Source: Candidatus Gastranaerophilales bacterium (GTDB lineage: Bacteria; Cyanobacteriota; Vampirovibrionia; Gastranaerophilales; Gastranaerophilaceae). From it: a stretch of 64,000 bases of DNA. Positions 34,954 to 45,107 of the stretch are shown here, piece after piece. The notes beneath the pieces were generated by a model, which saw nothing but the letters and a program-made list of their open reading frames with translations, was not told the DNA's origin and ran no database searches. The stretch covers positions 1-64,000 of the forward strand of contig CALUUL010000001.1 of assembly GCA_944323945.1 (NCBI GenBank). Reading direction: 5' to 3'. The number at the start of each line of letters is the position of its first letter. The first letter of the stretch is position 1. Both the position numbers and the translations under genes were made by a program.

Positions 34954-34972
34954 AAAGCTTCCTCTCTAAATT

Positions 34973-36070
34973 TTAGTTATTTAGGAACTTTGCTATTATT
35001 ATTATATCTCTTTTTAAGCGTTTCGTCGATATAAAATCCAAATTGTTACATTCTGAAATTTCATTTCTAACGCAACCCTGAACAAAACTTATTCCATTTT
35101 TATCCGCCAATATTTTGGGGGCTATGAATTGTATAAGTTTATCTGCTAATTTTTCTTGTACAAAAACATTATTAAGCTTTGAACCTGCTTCAACTAAAAT
35201 ACTCTTAATTCCTTTATCATAAATTAATTCAACAGCTTTTTTTATATCAATATGTTCATTCTTTAAAGGACATTTTATGAATTCTGCATATTTTGTATGT
35301 TCTTCTATTTTCTTATCAGATACATTTTCCCCTACAATAATATATACTTTTGTTCCATTATTATCGTAAATTTTACTATTCTTAGGAGTTGAAAGGTTTG
35401 TATCAATTACTATCCTTACAGGATTTCTTCCATTTTTAATTCTGCACGTCATTGAAGGATTATCTTTTATTACAGTTACAGAACTTGTTAAAATTGCATC
35501 ATATTTATTTCTTAGCTTTTGTACTTCACAGCGGGAATATTCATCTGTTATCCATTTTGAAGAACCTGTTTTTGTTGCAATTTTCCCATCCAAGGTTGTT
35601 GCTGTTTTTATCGTTATAAATGGAGCATGTTCCAACTGGTTTTTAAAAAAAATTTCATTTAATTCTCTGCATTCATGTTCAAGAACACCTTTTATTACTT
35701 CAATACCTGCATTTTGAAGTTTTTTTACTCCATTTCCAGCTACGATAGGATTTGGATCAAGCGTTCCTATAATAACTTTTTTTATTCCTTTTTCTATAAT
35801 TAAATCAGCACAAGGCGGTGTTTTGCCGTAATGAGAACAAGGTTCTAAATTAACTATTATGGATTTGCCTTTTAAATCTTCTTTGGCAGAAAGAATAGCA
35901 TTTCTTTCTGCATGGTTTTGACCATATTTTTCATGCCTGCCTTCTGATATTATTCTATAATTATCATCAAAAATCACGGCACCAACTAATGGATTAGGAG
36001 ATACATGCCCCTCACTTTTCTTTGCAAGTTTAATACATCTTCGCATCAATTTTTCATATTGCTTAAGCAT
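34973..36070 (-). CDS. ribD: Bifunctional riboflavin biosynthesis deaminase/reductase
   Basis: The N-terminal cytidine-deaminase-like domain has HAERNAIL and the zinc motif EPCSHYGKTPPC. The C-terminal reductase domain begins near residue 145 with TIKTATTLDGKIATKTGSSKWI. Together they carry out the second and third steps of riboflavin synthesis. 365 residues is normal. No other rib gene is adjacent. The start ATG overlaps the stop of the upstream gene by 1 bp. Confidence 0.95.
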   Translation of the reverse strand: MLKQYEKLMRRCIKLAKKSEGHVSPNPLVGAVIFDDNYRIISEGRHEKYGQNHAERNAILSAKEDLKGKSIIVNLEPCSHYGKTPPCADLIIEKGIKKVIIGTLDPNPIVAGNGVKKLQNAGIEVIKGVLEHECRELNEIFFKNQLEHAPFITIKTATTLDGKIATKTGSSKWITDEYSRCEVQKLRNKYDAILTSSVTVIKDNPSMTCRIKNGRNPVRIVIDTNLSTPKNSKIYDNNGTKVYIIVGENVSDKKIEEHTKYAEFIKCPLKNEHIDIKKAVELIYDKGIKSILVEAGSKLNNVFVQEKLADKLIQFIAPKILADKNGISFVQGCVRNEISECNNLDFISTKRLKRDIIIIAKFLNN

Positions 36071-36678
36071 TATTTCACTTTCTTATAAAATGCATCTGCA
36101 ACAATCTGTGAATATTTATCTTTTTCATTAACAGATAAAATAATAAGATTCTTACCTTCTTCTAACTCTGCAACTCCCAAAATTCCTTCCATATCTTTTA
36201 TCGGGAGATTTGATATTTTTGCAACAACTTTAACATAGGGAACTTTTTGTCCAAAACCATCTAAAGAACCATGTTTTACTACTTCTATTTTATCAAATTT
36301 TACAACTTTATATTTATATTTATTTACTATTGAATCAATTTTGGTTTGTATATCATCACTTTTAATATCATCTTTTGTAAGAATATCACCATCTTTTGGT
36401 TCAATCATAATCATTTTTTGTCCGCTTGCATTATGCTCTGCAATTATCATTCTGTTTTTTAATATCTTTAGATTTTTATCAATAGTATATTCATCTTCAA
36501 TTTCAGATAAATCAACAACATCTTTTGTTTTATCTATCATTTTCTCTTGAGAAGATGTTTCTGTTTTATATTCTTGTATTTTGTCCTTTATAAAATCAAT
36601 TACTCCTAAATGCAAAAGACCAAAAAATACCAAAACAGCAATAACAGTCTTGATAATAAAACTTAAACAACCTTTCAT
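36070..36678 (-). CDS. Membrane-anchored protein, unknown
   Basis: A 202-residue protein with one N-terminal membrane segment (about 8-26, FIIKTVIAVLVFFGLLHLG). The rest is an alpha/beta soluble domain with KMIMIEPKDGDILTKDD and VPYVKVVAKISNLPIKDMEG. It resembles a small inner-membrane-anchored periplasmic protein. A good AGGAG lies 6-7 nt before the ATG. It is co-transcribed with ribD (1-bp overlap). I do not recognise the family. Confidence 0.65.
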   Translation of the reverse strand: MKGCLSFIIKTVIAVLVFFGLLHLGVIDFIKDKIQEYKTETSSQEKMIDKTKDVVDLSEIEDEYTIDKNLKILKNRMIIAEHNASGQKMIMIEPKDGDILTKDDIKSDDIQTKIDSIVNKYKYKVVKFDKIEVVKHGSLDGFGQKVPYVKVVAKISNLPIKDMEGILGVAELEEGKNLIILSVNEKDKYSQIVADAFYKKVK

Positions 36679-36709
36679 TAAAACTCCTTTACTAAGATAT
36701 GTATATTCG

Positions 36710-36738
36710 TTGAAAATAAGCGGAATTTGTAATACATT
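36710..36738 (+). promoter_or_regulatory. Promoter of mutS (leaderless)
   Basis: TTGAAA (36710-36715), a 17-nt spacer and TACATT (36733-36738). The ATG at 36745 comes 6 nt after the -10 box, and no Shine-Dalgarno sequence is present. Confidence 0.6.
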
Positions 36739-36744
36739 ATAGCT

Positions 36745-39318
36745 ATGACAAATGAAGAAATCAAGAATTCAAACAGTATTGATGTAGATTATGAACTTGC
36801 AACACCAATGTTCAAACAATTTCTTGATATTAAGAGAAAATATCAGGAAGTAGTTTTATTGTACAGAATGGGCGATTTCTACGAAGGATTTTTTGAAGAT
36901 GCAATTATTTTTTCAAAAGTTCTTGGGTTAACTCTAACCCATAAAGATGGCGGTGCTATCGGAAAAGTTCCAATGGCAGGAATCCCTGTAAAATCTTTAA
37001 ATATGTATATTCCTAAACTTTTAAATGAAAATATAAAAGTTGCGATATGTGAACAATTAGAAAACCCCAAAGATGCTAAAGGCTTGGTAAAAAGAGATAT
37101 TGTAAAAACTATTACAGCTGGTACCATAACAGAAGTTAATTTACTTGAACCTACAGGTAATAATTTCTTAGCATCAATAATAAATGTTAATAATGTATTT
37201 GGGCTTGCTTATACAGATATATCAACAGGTGAATTTAAAGTTACAAAAGGTTCCTTAGAAGAAATTTTGTCTGAGCTGGCAAGAATAAAACCGGCTGAAA
37301 TATTAACGCCAATAAAAAAACAAAAAATCATGCCGTTTCAGATAGTTCCGGAAGAAAAAATTGATTTGCCTGACTCAATTACTTCTATATATCCTTGTAC
37401 AAAGATGCCATTATCATCCTATGATGAAGATAATGCAATAAAGAAAATAAAAGAAGTATTTAATGTAGTTTCGCTTGAAGCATTTGGATTTGATGAGTTC
37501 AAACCTGCATTTCTAGCAGCTGGTGCTATGATTGATTATATTCTGGAAACTCAAAAAGGTATTCTACCCAAGTTTGATGTAATTAAACCTTATTCGATAT
37601 CAGAATTTGTTTCAATAGATGCTTCGACAAGAAGAAATCTTGAATTAATAGAAACTTCAAGAGATAAGTCTAAATATGGTAGCCTATATTGGGCTATTGA
37701 TAAAGTTAAGACTCCAATGGGCTCAAGACTTTTAAAATCTTGGATAACTCAACCAATTAAAAACATAGATGAATTAAATACAAGATTGAATGCAGTTGAA
37801 GAACTCATAAATAATACCTCAAGTCGATTAAATATTTCAAATCTTTTGAATAGAATATGTGATATTGAACGTTTAGCAGTAAAATTGAGCAATGGAAGCG
37901 TTAATCCAAGAGATTTCTTAGCACTAAAAGATACATTTGCGCTATTTCCTAACTTAGAAGAATTATTTAAAGGTTTTAAAAATCCATATCTAAATAGTTT
38001 TACTGATAGAGTTGCTGATTTAGTTGAATTTTCATCAATAATTAATAGAACAATTGATGATAATGCCTCAATTACAATAAAAGACGGCGGAATAATAAAA
38101 GATAACGTAAACAGTGACTTAGATTATTACAGAAGCCTTTTAACGGGCGGTGAAGAATGGCTCAGAAATTTTGAAAATGAACAAAAAGAAATAACTGGTA
38201 TAAAAAATCTTAGAGTAAGCTATAACAGAAATTTTGGATTTTTTATTGAAGTTACAAAATCAAATCTTTCACAAGTTCCTATGAATTATATCAGAAAGCA
38301 GACTCTTACTAATGTTGAAAGATATATGACAGAAGAACTCAAAAAACACGAAACTGATGTTTTTTCTGCTCAATTTAAATCTATAGAACTTGAACAAAAA
38401 ATATTCTCTGATCTTGTGGAATATTCAAAATCATTTGTTGATATTATAAAGGAAACAGCCCATTTTCTTGCGAGAGTAGACGTTTTATTATCTTTTGCAA
38501 CTACAGCAATCGAATCAAATTATATAAAACCTGAAATCTTTGATACTAATGAATTATATATAAAAGATGGAAGACACCCTGTTGTTGAAAAAATTCTTCC
38601 AATGGGACAATATGTTTCTAACGATTTAAAATTAATTGCAGATATCCATAATTATGAAGATACTCAATTTATGATATTAACAGGTCCTAATATGGCAGGA
38701 AAATCTACGTATATGAGACAAAATGCTTTAATTGTTCTACTGGCTCAAATAGGTTCATTTGTACCTGCTTCATATGCAAGAATCGGTATTGTTGATAAAA
38801 TTTTCACAAGAGTCGGAGCTGTTGATGATTTATCATTGGGTCAGTCTACTTTTATGGTTGAAATGAATGAAACTGCATATATTTTAAACAGTGCCACCGA
38901 AAAAAGTCTTATTCTACTTGACGAAATAGGAAGAGGAACTTCTACTTATGATGGTGTTGCAATAGCTTGGTCTGTTGCAGAATATATTGCAACAAAGATA
39001 AAAGCAAGAACAATATTTGCAACCCACTACCATGAACTTAATGTAATGCCTAAATCTATTGAACAAATAAAAAACTACCGAATAACTCTTTCAGAAGAAA
39101 ATGGCGAAATAAAATTTTTGAGAAAAGTAGTAGAAGGAAGTGCAAGTAAAAGCTACGGCATACAAGTTGCTAAAATGGCAGGACTTCCTGATTGTGTTGT
39201 TTCTAAAGCACAAGATTTGATGAATAAAATGCAGATAGATTATTCTAAAGACTTGTCAAAGAAAAAATCAAAACAAAAAATGCACGATGTACCACAGTTA
39301 ACTTTATCTTTTGACTAA
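36745..39318 (+). CDS. mutS: DNA mismatch repair protein MutS
   Basis: An 857-residue MutS1. The mismatch-binding domain carries the Phe-x-Glu motif in GDFYEGFFEDA (FYE). The ATPase has Walker A TGPNMAGKSTYMRQ (about 643-656), Walker B LILLDEIGRGTSTYDG and the ATHYHEL loop. The C-terminus is short, so a long dimerisation tail is not evident. It starts the mutS-glycosyltransferase-rimO run. Confidence 0.97.
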   Translation: MTNEEIKNSNSIDVDYELATPMFKQFLDIKRKYQEVVLLYRMGDFYEGFFEDAIIFSKVLGLTLTHKDGGAIGKVPMAGIPVKSLNMYIPKLLNENIKVAICEQLENPKDAKGLVKRDIVKTITAGTITEVNLLEPTGNNFLASIINVNNVFGLAYTDISTGEFKVTKGSLEEILSELARIKPAEILTPIKKQKIMPFQIVPEEKIDLPDSITSIYPCTKMPLSSYDEDNAIKKIKEVFNVVSLEAFGFDEFKPAFLAAGAMIDYILETQKGILPKFDVIKPYSISEFVSIDASTRRNLELIETSRDKSKYGSLYWAIDKVKTPMGSRLLKSWITQPIKNIDELNTRLNAVEELINNTSSRLNISNLLNRICDIERLAVKLSNGSVNPRDFLALKDTFALFPNLEELFKGFKNPYLNSFTDRVADLVEFSSIINRTIDDNASITIKDGGIIKDNVNSDLDYYRSLLTGGEEWLRNFENEQKEITGIKNLRVSYNRNFGFFIEVTKSNLSQVPMNYIRKQTLTNVERYMTEELKKHETDVFSAQFKSIELEQKIFSDLVEYSKSFVDIIKETAHFLARVDVLLSFATTAIESNYIKPEIFDTNELYIKDGRHPVVEKILPMGQYVSNDLKLIADIHNYEDTQFMILTGPNMAGKSTYMRQNALIVLLAQIGSFVPASYARIGIVDKIFTRVGAVDDLSLGQSTFMVEMNETAYILNSATEKSLILLDEIGRGTSTYDGVAIAWSVAEYIATKIKARTIFATHYHELNVMPKSIEQIKNYRITLSEENGEIKFLRKVVEGSASKSYGIQVAKMAGLPDCVVSKAQDLMNKMQIDYSKDLSKKKSKQKMHDVPQLTLSFD

Positions 39319-39329
39319 AAGGATTTAAT

Positions 39330-40850
39330 ATGCAAAATTTCATTAAAAGTGATAAAGGAATTATTCTATTACTAATTCTTATATTTTGTTTAATTCTGCC
39401 TTTCTTTTTTTTACATCAAGGATTATTACTAATTGATACAGGCAGAGAATTCTACATTCCTCAACAAATATTGCAAGGGAAAGTATTATATAAAGATATT
39501 TTTAATATTTATGGACCTTTATCATATCAATTTAATGCTATTCTACTATTTTTATTTGGACAAAAAATAAACACTTTATATTTTGCAGGTATAATCAACT
39601 CTTTAGTTATAATAATTACTTTATATTTACTTGCAAGAGAATTCCTAAAAAAACATATTTGTTTTTTATTCTCTATATTAATAATGTTTTCTCTAGTTTT
39701 TACAACATTTTTATATAATTCAAATCTGACATATTCATTTGCTATAGTTTATGCATTATCTTCATTTTTAATATCAGTACTTTTTCTCATAAAATATATA
39801 AAAAACGGAAATGTCAAAATGGCATATTTATCATGCCTGTTTGCAGGACTAAGCATTACAAACAAATACGAATTTAGTTTATACCCTTTAGTTTTAGCTT
39901 ATGTACTTATATTTGTTAAACCCATCGGAATAAAAAACATAATTAAATCTCTGGGTTGTTTCATTTTGACACCTTTTATAAGTTTTGGATACATCCTCTT
40001 GCAAGGAATTAACATAAATCAAATAAAAGATACTATCATATTATTTCAAAACCTTATAAATGCACCTACTTTAAAAATATTTTTCTTGAAGGTAGGAGTA
40101 TTTTTTGACTTTTCATATATCAAGCATTTAATATTGCAAAACAAAATATTTGCAATATTCGGTATTATTCCCTTTATAAATTTAATTTTATTTCTTATTA
40201 ATATTAAAAAGTTATATAAAAATAAATCTCTTTTTATCTTGTTATTATGTGCAATAACAGCAAGTGCAAAGTCATTTTTTTACCTTAATGTAAATCATAT
40301 GGGAATTTTTATTTTTCCAATATGTTCACTTGCCCTAATCATATTAATTTCAAAATATTATGAAAAGTTTATTCCTATATTTCTTAGTGCTTGTATTCTT
40401 CTTTTTGCAGCAGAAGATTTTACTTCACTTAAATATAAAAACTATCTTCTTGAGACAAATAAAGGAAATATTTATACCTTTAAAAAAGACGGTGAACCGA
40501 TAAGAAAAGTATCAGATTTCATTACAAATAATACAAAAAATACAGATAAAACAGTTGTGTTGCCTGAAGGTTGTTTTATAAACTTTATAACAAACAGAAA
40601 AGGAGATGATTTTTATTATAATTTAAGTCCTCTGTTTTATAATGACGTATTTGGAGAAACAAGAATAATCAACCATTTCAAAGAAAATCCACCTGAATAT
40701 TTTGTAATTTTACCAATAAATAATATAGAATATGGAAGCAGTTATTTCGGAATTGACTATGCACAAAATTTTTATGAGATGATTATTAATAATTACGATA
40801 TAGTTAAACAAGAAAATAATATAAAAATATTTAAAAGAAAGAAAATATAA
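39330..40850 (+). CDS. GT-C type membrane glycosyltransferase (GT39/ArnT-like)
   Basis: A 506-residue polytopic protein with about ten hydrophobic spans. The first periplasmic loop carries LLIDTGREFYIPQQIL, the position of the catalytic acidic motif in GT-C enzymes such as PMT, ArnT and the Glyco_trans_39 group. The last ~110 residues are soluble and probably periplasmic. It would transfer a sugar from a polyprenyl carrier to a surface acceptor; donor and acceptor are unknown. AAGGA precedes the ATG. It ends in a 1-bp overlap with rimO. Confidence 0.65.
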   Translation: MQNFIKSDKGIILLLILIFCLILPFFFLHQGLLLIDTGREFYIPQQILQGKVLYKDIFNIYGPLSYQFNAILLFLFGQKINTLYFAGIINSLVIIITLYLLAREFLKKHICFLFSILIMFSLVFTTFLYNSNLTYSFAIVYALSSFLISVLFLIKYIKNGNVKMAYLSCLFAGLSITNKYEFSLYPLVLAYVLIFVKPIGIKNIIKSLGCFILTPFISFGYILLQGININQIKDTIILFQNLINAPTLKIFFLKVGVFFDFSYIKHLILQNKIFAIFGIIPFINLILFLINIKKLYKNKSLFILLLCAITASAKSFFYLNVNHMGIFIFPICSLALIILISKYYEKFIPIFLSACILLFAAEDFTSLKYKNYLLETNKGNIYTFKKDGEPIRKVSDFITNNTKNTDKTVVLPEGCFINFITNRKGDDFYYNLSPLFYNDVFGETRIINHFKENPPEYFVILPINNIEYGSSYFGIDYAQNFYEMIINNYDIVKQENNIKIFKRKKI

Positions 40851-42154
40851 TGAGACAGATTGCTTTAATAAGTCACGGTTGTGCAAAAAATTTAGTTGAC
40901 TCTGAACTTATGCTTGGAAAATTAATTCAAAACGGATATAAAATAACTCTTGATGAAACAAAAGCAGATATTGTTATAATTAACACATGTTCATTCATAA
41001 ATGATGCGGAAAAAGAATCAGTAAAATCAATATTTGATATGATAAACGCTGGCAAAAAAATAGTTATAACAGGCTGTCTGCCTCAAAAACATAAAAAAGA
41101 ATTACAAGAATTAATTCCTGAAGCTTTAGCTTTTTTAGGCACTTCAGATATAGATAAAATTGTTGATGTAATAAAAAAAATCACTAAAGACAAAAAAACA
41201 AGATATGAAGTAAATGAAAATCCTGAATATAACTACCCGGAAGATATAAAACGCCAACAAATTACAATGGGTGCAAGTTCATATATAAAAATAGCTGAAG
41301 GCTGCGACTTTAATTGTGGATACTGTATAATTCCACAATTAAGAGGACCATATAAATCAAGAAAAATAGAAAATATTGTTAAAGAAGCAAAAGAACTTGC
41401 TCAAAAAGGTGTAAATGAAATAGTTTTAATTGCTCAAGATACAACAAGTTATGGTAAAGATATATATGGAAAACCATCATTAAAAGAACTGTTAATTGAA
41501 CTAAATAAAATAGAAGAATTAAGTTGGATACGTATTATGTACACATATCCTTCATTGATAACAAATGAATTATTAGAAACAATTAACAAATTGGATAAAG
41601 TTGTTAAATATATTGATATTCCACTTCAACACGTAAGCAAAAAAATGCTTGAAGCAATGAATAGACCTGTTATTGATAATAAAAAATTAATAAAGAAAAT
41701 ACGAAAATTTATACCATCTATAGCAATAAGAACTACATTTATTGTTGGCTATCCGAGTGAAACAGAAGAAGATTTTCAAGAATTATATAATTTTATAAAA
41801 GAAATGAAAATAGATAAACTGGGGATTTTTGAATTTTCAAGAGAAAAAAATACAAAAGCTTATAAACTAAAACCTCAAATACCATTAAAAATAAAAAAAC
41901 AAAGAAAAAAACAATTAATGGAATTACAGCAGCAAGTATCAAAAGAAATAAACAATAAGCTCATTGGTAAAAAAATTGATTGCATAGTAGAAGCAATTAA
42001 TTCAGATGGAATAGTTGTAGGAAGAACATATAAAGATGCTCCTGAAGTAGATGGACTTATATTTATACAAACAAAAACTCCTGTTACACCTGGCGATATA
42101 ATCACCGCTAAAATAACAGGAGCTGTAGAATATGATTTAATTGCTACTTTCTAG
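40850..42154 (+). CDS. rimO: Ribosomal protein S12 methylthiotransferase RimO
   Basis: A radical SAM methylthiotransferase of 434 residues. The N-terminal UPF0004 domain has SHGCAKNLVDSE, NTCSFINDAEKES and the third Cys in VITGCLPQ. The radical SAM cluster motif is EGCDFNCGYCIIP, with a following RGPYKSR typical of RimO. The C-terminal TRAM domain ends in GDIITAKITGAVEYDLIA. It modifies Asp88 of S12. The 3' end overlaps the convergent protease gene by 11 bp. Confidence 0.95.
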   Translation: MRQIALISHGCAKNLVDSELMLGKLIQNGYKITLDETKADIVIINTCSFINDAEKESVKSIFDMINAGKKIVITGCLPQKHKKELQELIPEALAFLGTSDIDKIVDVIKKITKDKKTRYEVNENPEYNYPEDIKRQQITMGASSYIKIAEGCDFNCGYCIIPQLRGPYKSRKIENIVKEAKELAQKGVNEIVLIAQDTTSYGKDIYGKPSLKELLIELNKIEELSWIRIMYTYPSLITNELLETINKLDKVVKYIDIPLQHVSKKMLEAMNRPVIDNKKLIKKIRKFIPSIAIRTTFIVGYPSETEEDFQELYNFIKEMKIDKLGIFEFSREKNTKAYKLKPQIPLKIKKQRKKQLMELQQQVSKEINNKLIGKKIDCIVEAINSDGIVVGRTYKDAPEVDGLIFIQTKTPVTPGDIITAKITGAVEYDLIATF

Positions 42155-43685
42155 TAACTTTATATTTATCATTCTTAGCATTATACTTAAGAACTCTTCT
42201 ATCTCTTGTAGCTTTAGGATTACGTTTAATTAAGTTATTAATTACTTCTTTTTCCATTTTTTTATCCTTTTCGATATGATAAACTTCTGCAAGCTTTAAT
42301 GCTACTTCGATATTATCAGGATATTGATCTATCAAAATTTTCAATTTTTTCTTAGCAAGTTCTAACCTACCAAATCTAACATCTAAGAATGTTCCTAAAA
42401 TTTGAGTATCCAAATCAGATTTCAAATTTTCAGCCATTGCCAAATATTTATAAGAATTATTATAATCTCTCATCTTATAATAATTAACAGCTAAATTATA
42501 TAAAATCACATGCTGATTCTGTAAATCAGTTTCTACTAAAGGAAGAACATTGTATAAAACATAATTAGAACGAGCATATTGTTTCTTAAATGCATAATTA
42601 ATAGCTAAATCAACCCAAACAATGATATTTTTCCTGTCTTTTTGTAATTGAGCTAATAACCTTTTTGTTTCTAATTCAAAATTTTCTCCTGGATATGTTG
42701 TTATAATTTCATGATAAAACAAATTATTATACTCGTTTGGGTTTATGGGCTTATCAATTATATCAGGAACCATTTTATATAATAAATTAAGAGTATTCAT
42801 ATCTCTTTTTGTTATGTCTTTTTTAACAGTAGTTTCATCTATATAATCACCTGTATAATACATAATATCATTAGAGTTTGAACTATGACCACCAATACCA
42901 AGAGCATGACCAATTTCATGTAGAGCAACCGTATAAAATTGATCTTTATTATAATTCTGACCTTTAGAATCAACTTTTCTTAAATAAACATCCATTTTTT
43001 TAAGTTGTTCATTATTTATTCCAGGAATAACTTTACCAACTTTTGTAGGTTCATAAGTATCCTTCATAGATATATTATCCATAAAATTAACACATATATT
43101 AGCATTTTTATTCCCTGCAGTTTCCTTAAATGTAATCACACCATTTGTTGCAGCTTGCCAGTCAAAAAAAGCTTTCTTAACAGCTTCAATATTTTCTTGA
43201 GCTACACCTGAATCTGCAAAAATAGAATAGGTAATCGGAGAAGATATATTCCATCTTATTAGTGAATCTTCAAATAGTACATTGTCAATATAATTAGAAC
43301 CAACCTGAGCTTCTAATTGCTTACGCATATTCATCAATATGGTTTCTGCTAATTGACTTGCTTCATCACAATCTTCCAATTGCGCAATTGCATATAATTG
43401 CTTCTGATGATCATATGTGGGCGGCAATTTAGAAATGGCAAGTGCTTGATAATAAACAGGTTCAGAATCATATGGTTTAGCATCTGCAACCAAATCAAAC
43501 ATCATTAATGCTTTATCATATTGTCCAACCGCCATATACTTCTTGCCTTGATTAAACATTTGATCTGGCATTACATTCTTTACATAAAAATATACTCCAA
43601 GAACCAAAAGCAAAACAATTCCAAATACAATTAAAGAAGTTTTAATGCTACCGGTTTGTTTCTTGCTATCTTTATTTACCTTCAT
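42144..43685 (-). CDS. Membrane-anchored matrixin-type metalloprotease with TPR repeats
   Basis: An N-terminal membrane segment (about 18-38, LIVFGIVLLLVLGVYFYV). A short TPR-like region follows (about 40-110). The metzincin domain has the zinc motif HEIGHALGIGGHS starting at H256 and a Met-turn NDIMYY shortly after. The C-terminal ~230 residues are TPR-like helices (YNLAVNYYKMRDYNNSYKYLAMAE, VALKLAEVYHIEKD). The catalytic domain faces the periplasm if the anchor is inside-out in the usual way. It lies 14 bp after scpB and may share its transcript. Matrixin domains between TPR blocks are uncommon. Confidence 0.8.
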   Translation of the reverse strand: MKVNKDSKKQTGSIKTSLIVFGIVLLLVLGVYFYVKNVMPDQMFNQGKKYMAVGQYDKALMMFDLVADAKPYDSEPVYYQALAISKLPPTYDHQKQLYAIAQLEDCDEASQLAETILMNMRKQLEAQVGSNYIDNVLFEDSLIRWNISSPITYSIFADSGVAQENIEAVKKAFFDWQAATNGVITFKETAGNKNANICVNFMDNISMKDTYEPTKVGKVIPGINNEQLKKMDVYLRKVDSKGQNYNKDQFYTVALHEIGHALGIGGHSSNSNDIMYYTGDYIDETTVKKDITKRDMNTLNLLYKMVPDIIDKPINPNEYNNLFYHEIITTYPGENFELETKRLLAQLQKDRKNIIVWVDLAINYAFKKQYARSNYVLYNVLPLVETDLQNQHVILYNLAVNYYKMRDYNNSYKYLAMAENLKSDLDTQILGTFLDVRFGRLELAKKKLKILIDQYPDNIEVALKLAEVYHIEKDKKMEKEVINNLIKRNPKATRDRRVLKYNAKNDKYKVTRK

Positions 43686-43699
43686 ATATTCTCCTTTTT

Positions 43700-44218
43700 C
43701 TATTGCTTATTAAGTTCCAATAATTCCGATAATCTGTTTGTTTCCATTTTAGATAATATTTCTGAATTGCCTTTTAATTTAAAATATTCGGCAAATTTTG
43801 GTGTTGTTCTTAAATTATAAGAACGACCATTCTTATCACGTTTTCTGCTTATTAATCCTTTTTCAACAAGTTCTGCAACATGGTCATACGCAGTAGAACC
43901 TCTTAATTCTTTCAATTCAGCTTGTCTTATTGGTTCTTTTAATGCGATTACTGTAAGCGTTTTAAGCACAGCATTTGAAATATCAACAGGACAAAGTTTT
44001 TCGACTATATCCATATATTCATCTTTAACCTGTATAATATAACCGTTTTCATCATCAATTTCTAAAGCACCATCTCTGGATGAATAATCTACAATCAATG
44101 AAAGCATTGCATCTTCAACTTCTTGTTCTTCAACATCTAAAATCTTAGCTATCTCATCCAGTTGAACAGCTCTCCCTGTTACAAATAATACTGCTTCAAT
44201 TCTTGATTTTAAATCCAT
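43700..44218 (-). CDS. scpB: Segregation and condensation protein ScpB
   Basis: A 172-residue winged-helix kleisin partner. LKSRIEAVLFVTGRAVQLDEIAKIL at the start and a second winged helix with TLTVIALKEPIRQAELKELRGSTAYDHVAELVEKGLISRK are the usual ScpB sequences. It lies 9 bp after scpA. Confidence 0.93.
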   Translation of the reverse strand: MDLKSRIEAVLFVTGRAVQLDEIAKILDVEEQEVEDAMLSLIVDYSSRDGALEIDDENGYIIQVKDEYMDIVEKLCPVDISNAVLKTLTVIALKEPIRQAELKELRGSTAYDHVAELVEKGLISRKRDKNGRSYNLRTTPKFAEYFKLKGNSEILSKMETNRLSELLELNKQ

Positions 44219-44227
44219 AATAACCGC

Positions 44228-45103
44228 CTATGCCGTCTGTTTTTCCTCAACAGCTTCTGTTGAAGTATGACCTTTGACTACATATAAATCTGAGTAAAAT
44301 TCATCCTGTTCCAAATCAAAATCACTTTCTGCAGTTAAAAATAATAATGCAATATAAGCTGAAATTTTATCTAGTCCCAGCAGAGTTAAAGTATTTAATT
44401 CAACTTTTTCTTCTTTTTCAAAAATTTTTATAAGATTTTCATTAAGAATTTTTACACTATTTTCAATATACTCTTCATGTGCCAAATTAATTATGTCATC
44501 TGCTGACATATTTGCATAATTACGAACTCTTCTTTTTGCACGTTCCAAAGAATTCTTTACAGCTTGTTTTTTATCAAGTTGTTCATAAAACTCTAATTGT
44601 CTTATTAAATCTTTTAATGTAACAATTCTATTTCTGTTTAACTTAACACTTGTTCTTCTTTGAATAATATCTTCTATAGGAATAACATTATCAGGATAAT
44701 AATCTTGATAATACAAATCATCAGAAAATCTGGAATCATCACTATCATCATATTCAGGATTTATTTCCTCCTGCACTGCAAATTGCATTGGGTCAATTCC
44801 AACAAGAATATTTGACTTCAATTTCAATAAAACAGCAAGAAAAAATAAAGCTCTACCTGTTACTCTTAAATTATTAGACTTACTTTCTGCAATATGAAGC
44901 ATATATTTATCTGCAATATCAGCTATATCAATATTCCACGGGTCTATTTTCCCTTGTTTTGCCATTTGAACTAAAACTTCTATACCATCTAATTCATCAG
45001 ATGGTGAATCTAAAATAGAATCAGGACTAAAACCTAAATTTTTTATATAAGATTCGGTCGTAGTCTGCATATAAAAATTATTTGTATCCTTTGGATTTAA
45101 CAT
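44228..45103 (-). CDS. scpA: Segregation and condensation protein ScpA (kleisin)
   Basis: A 291-residue kleisin. The N-terminal domain has LDGIEVLVQMAKQGKIDPWNIDIADIADKYM, the usual ScpA helix that contacts the SMC neck. The C-terminus has a winged helix (VELNTLTLLGLDKISAYIALLFLTAESDFDLEQDEFYSDLYV). It starts 4 bp after the smc stop. About 25 residues before the domain are polar. Confidence 0.93.
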   Translation of the reverse strand: MLNPKDTNNFYMQTTTESYIKNLGFSPDSILDSPSDELDGIEVLVQMAKQGKIDPWNIDIADIADKYMLHIAESKSNNLRVTGRALFFLAVLLKLKSNILVGIDPMQFAVQEEINPEYDDSDDSRFSDDLYYQDYYPDNVIPIEDIIQRRTSVKLNRNRIVTLKDLIRQLEFYEQLDKKQAVKNSLERAKRRVRNYANMSADDIINLAHEEYIENSVKILNENLIKIFEKEEKVELNTLTLLGLDKISAYIALLFLTAESDFDLEQDEFYSDLYVVKGHTSTEAVEEKQTA

Positions 45104-45107
45104 TCAA

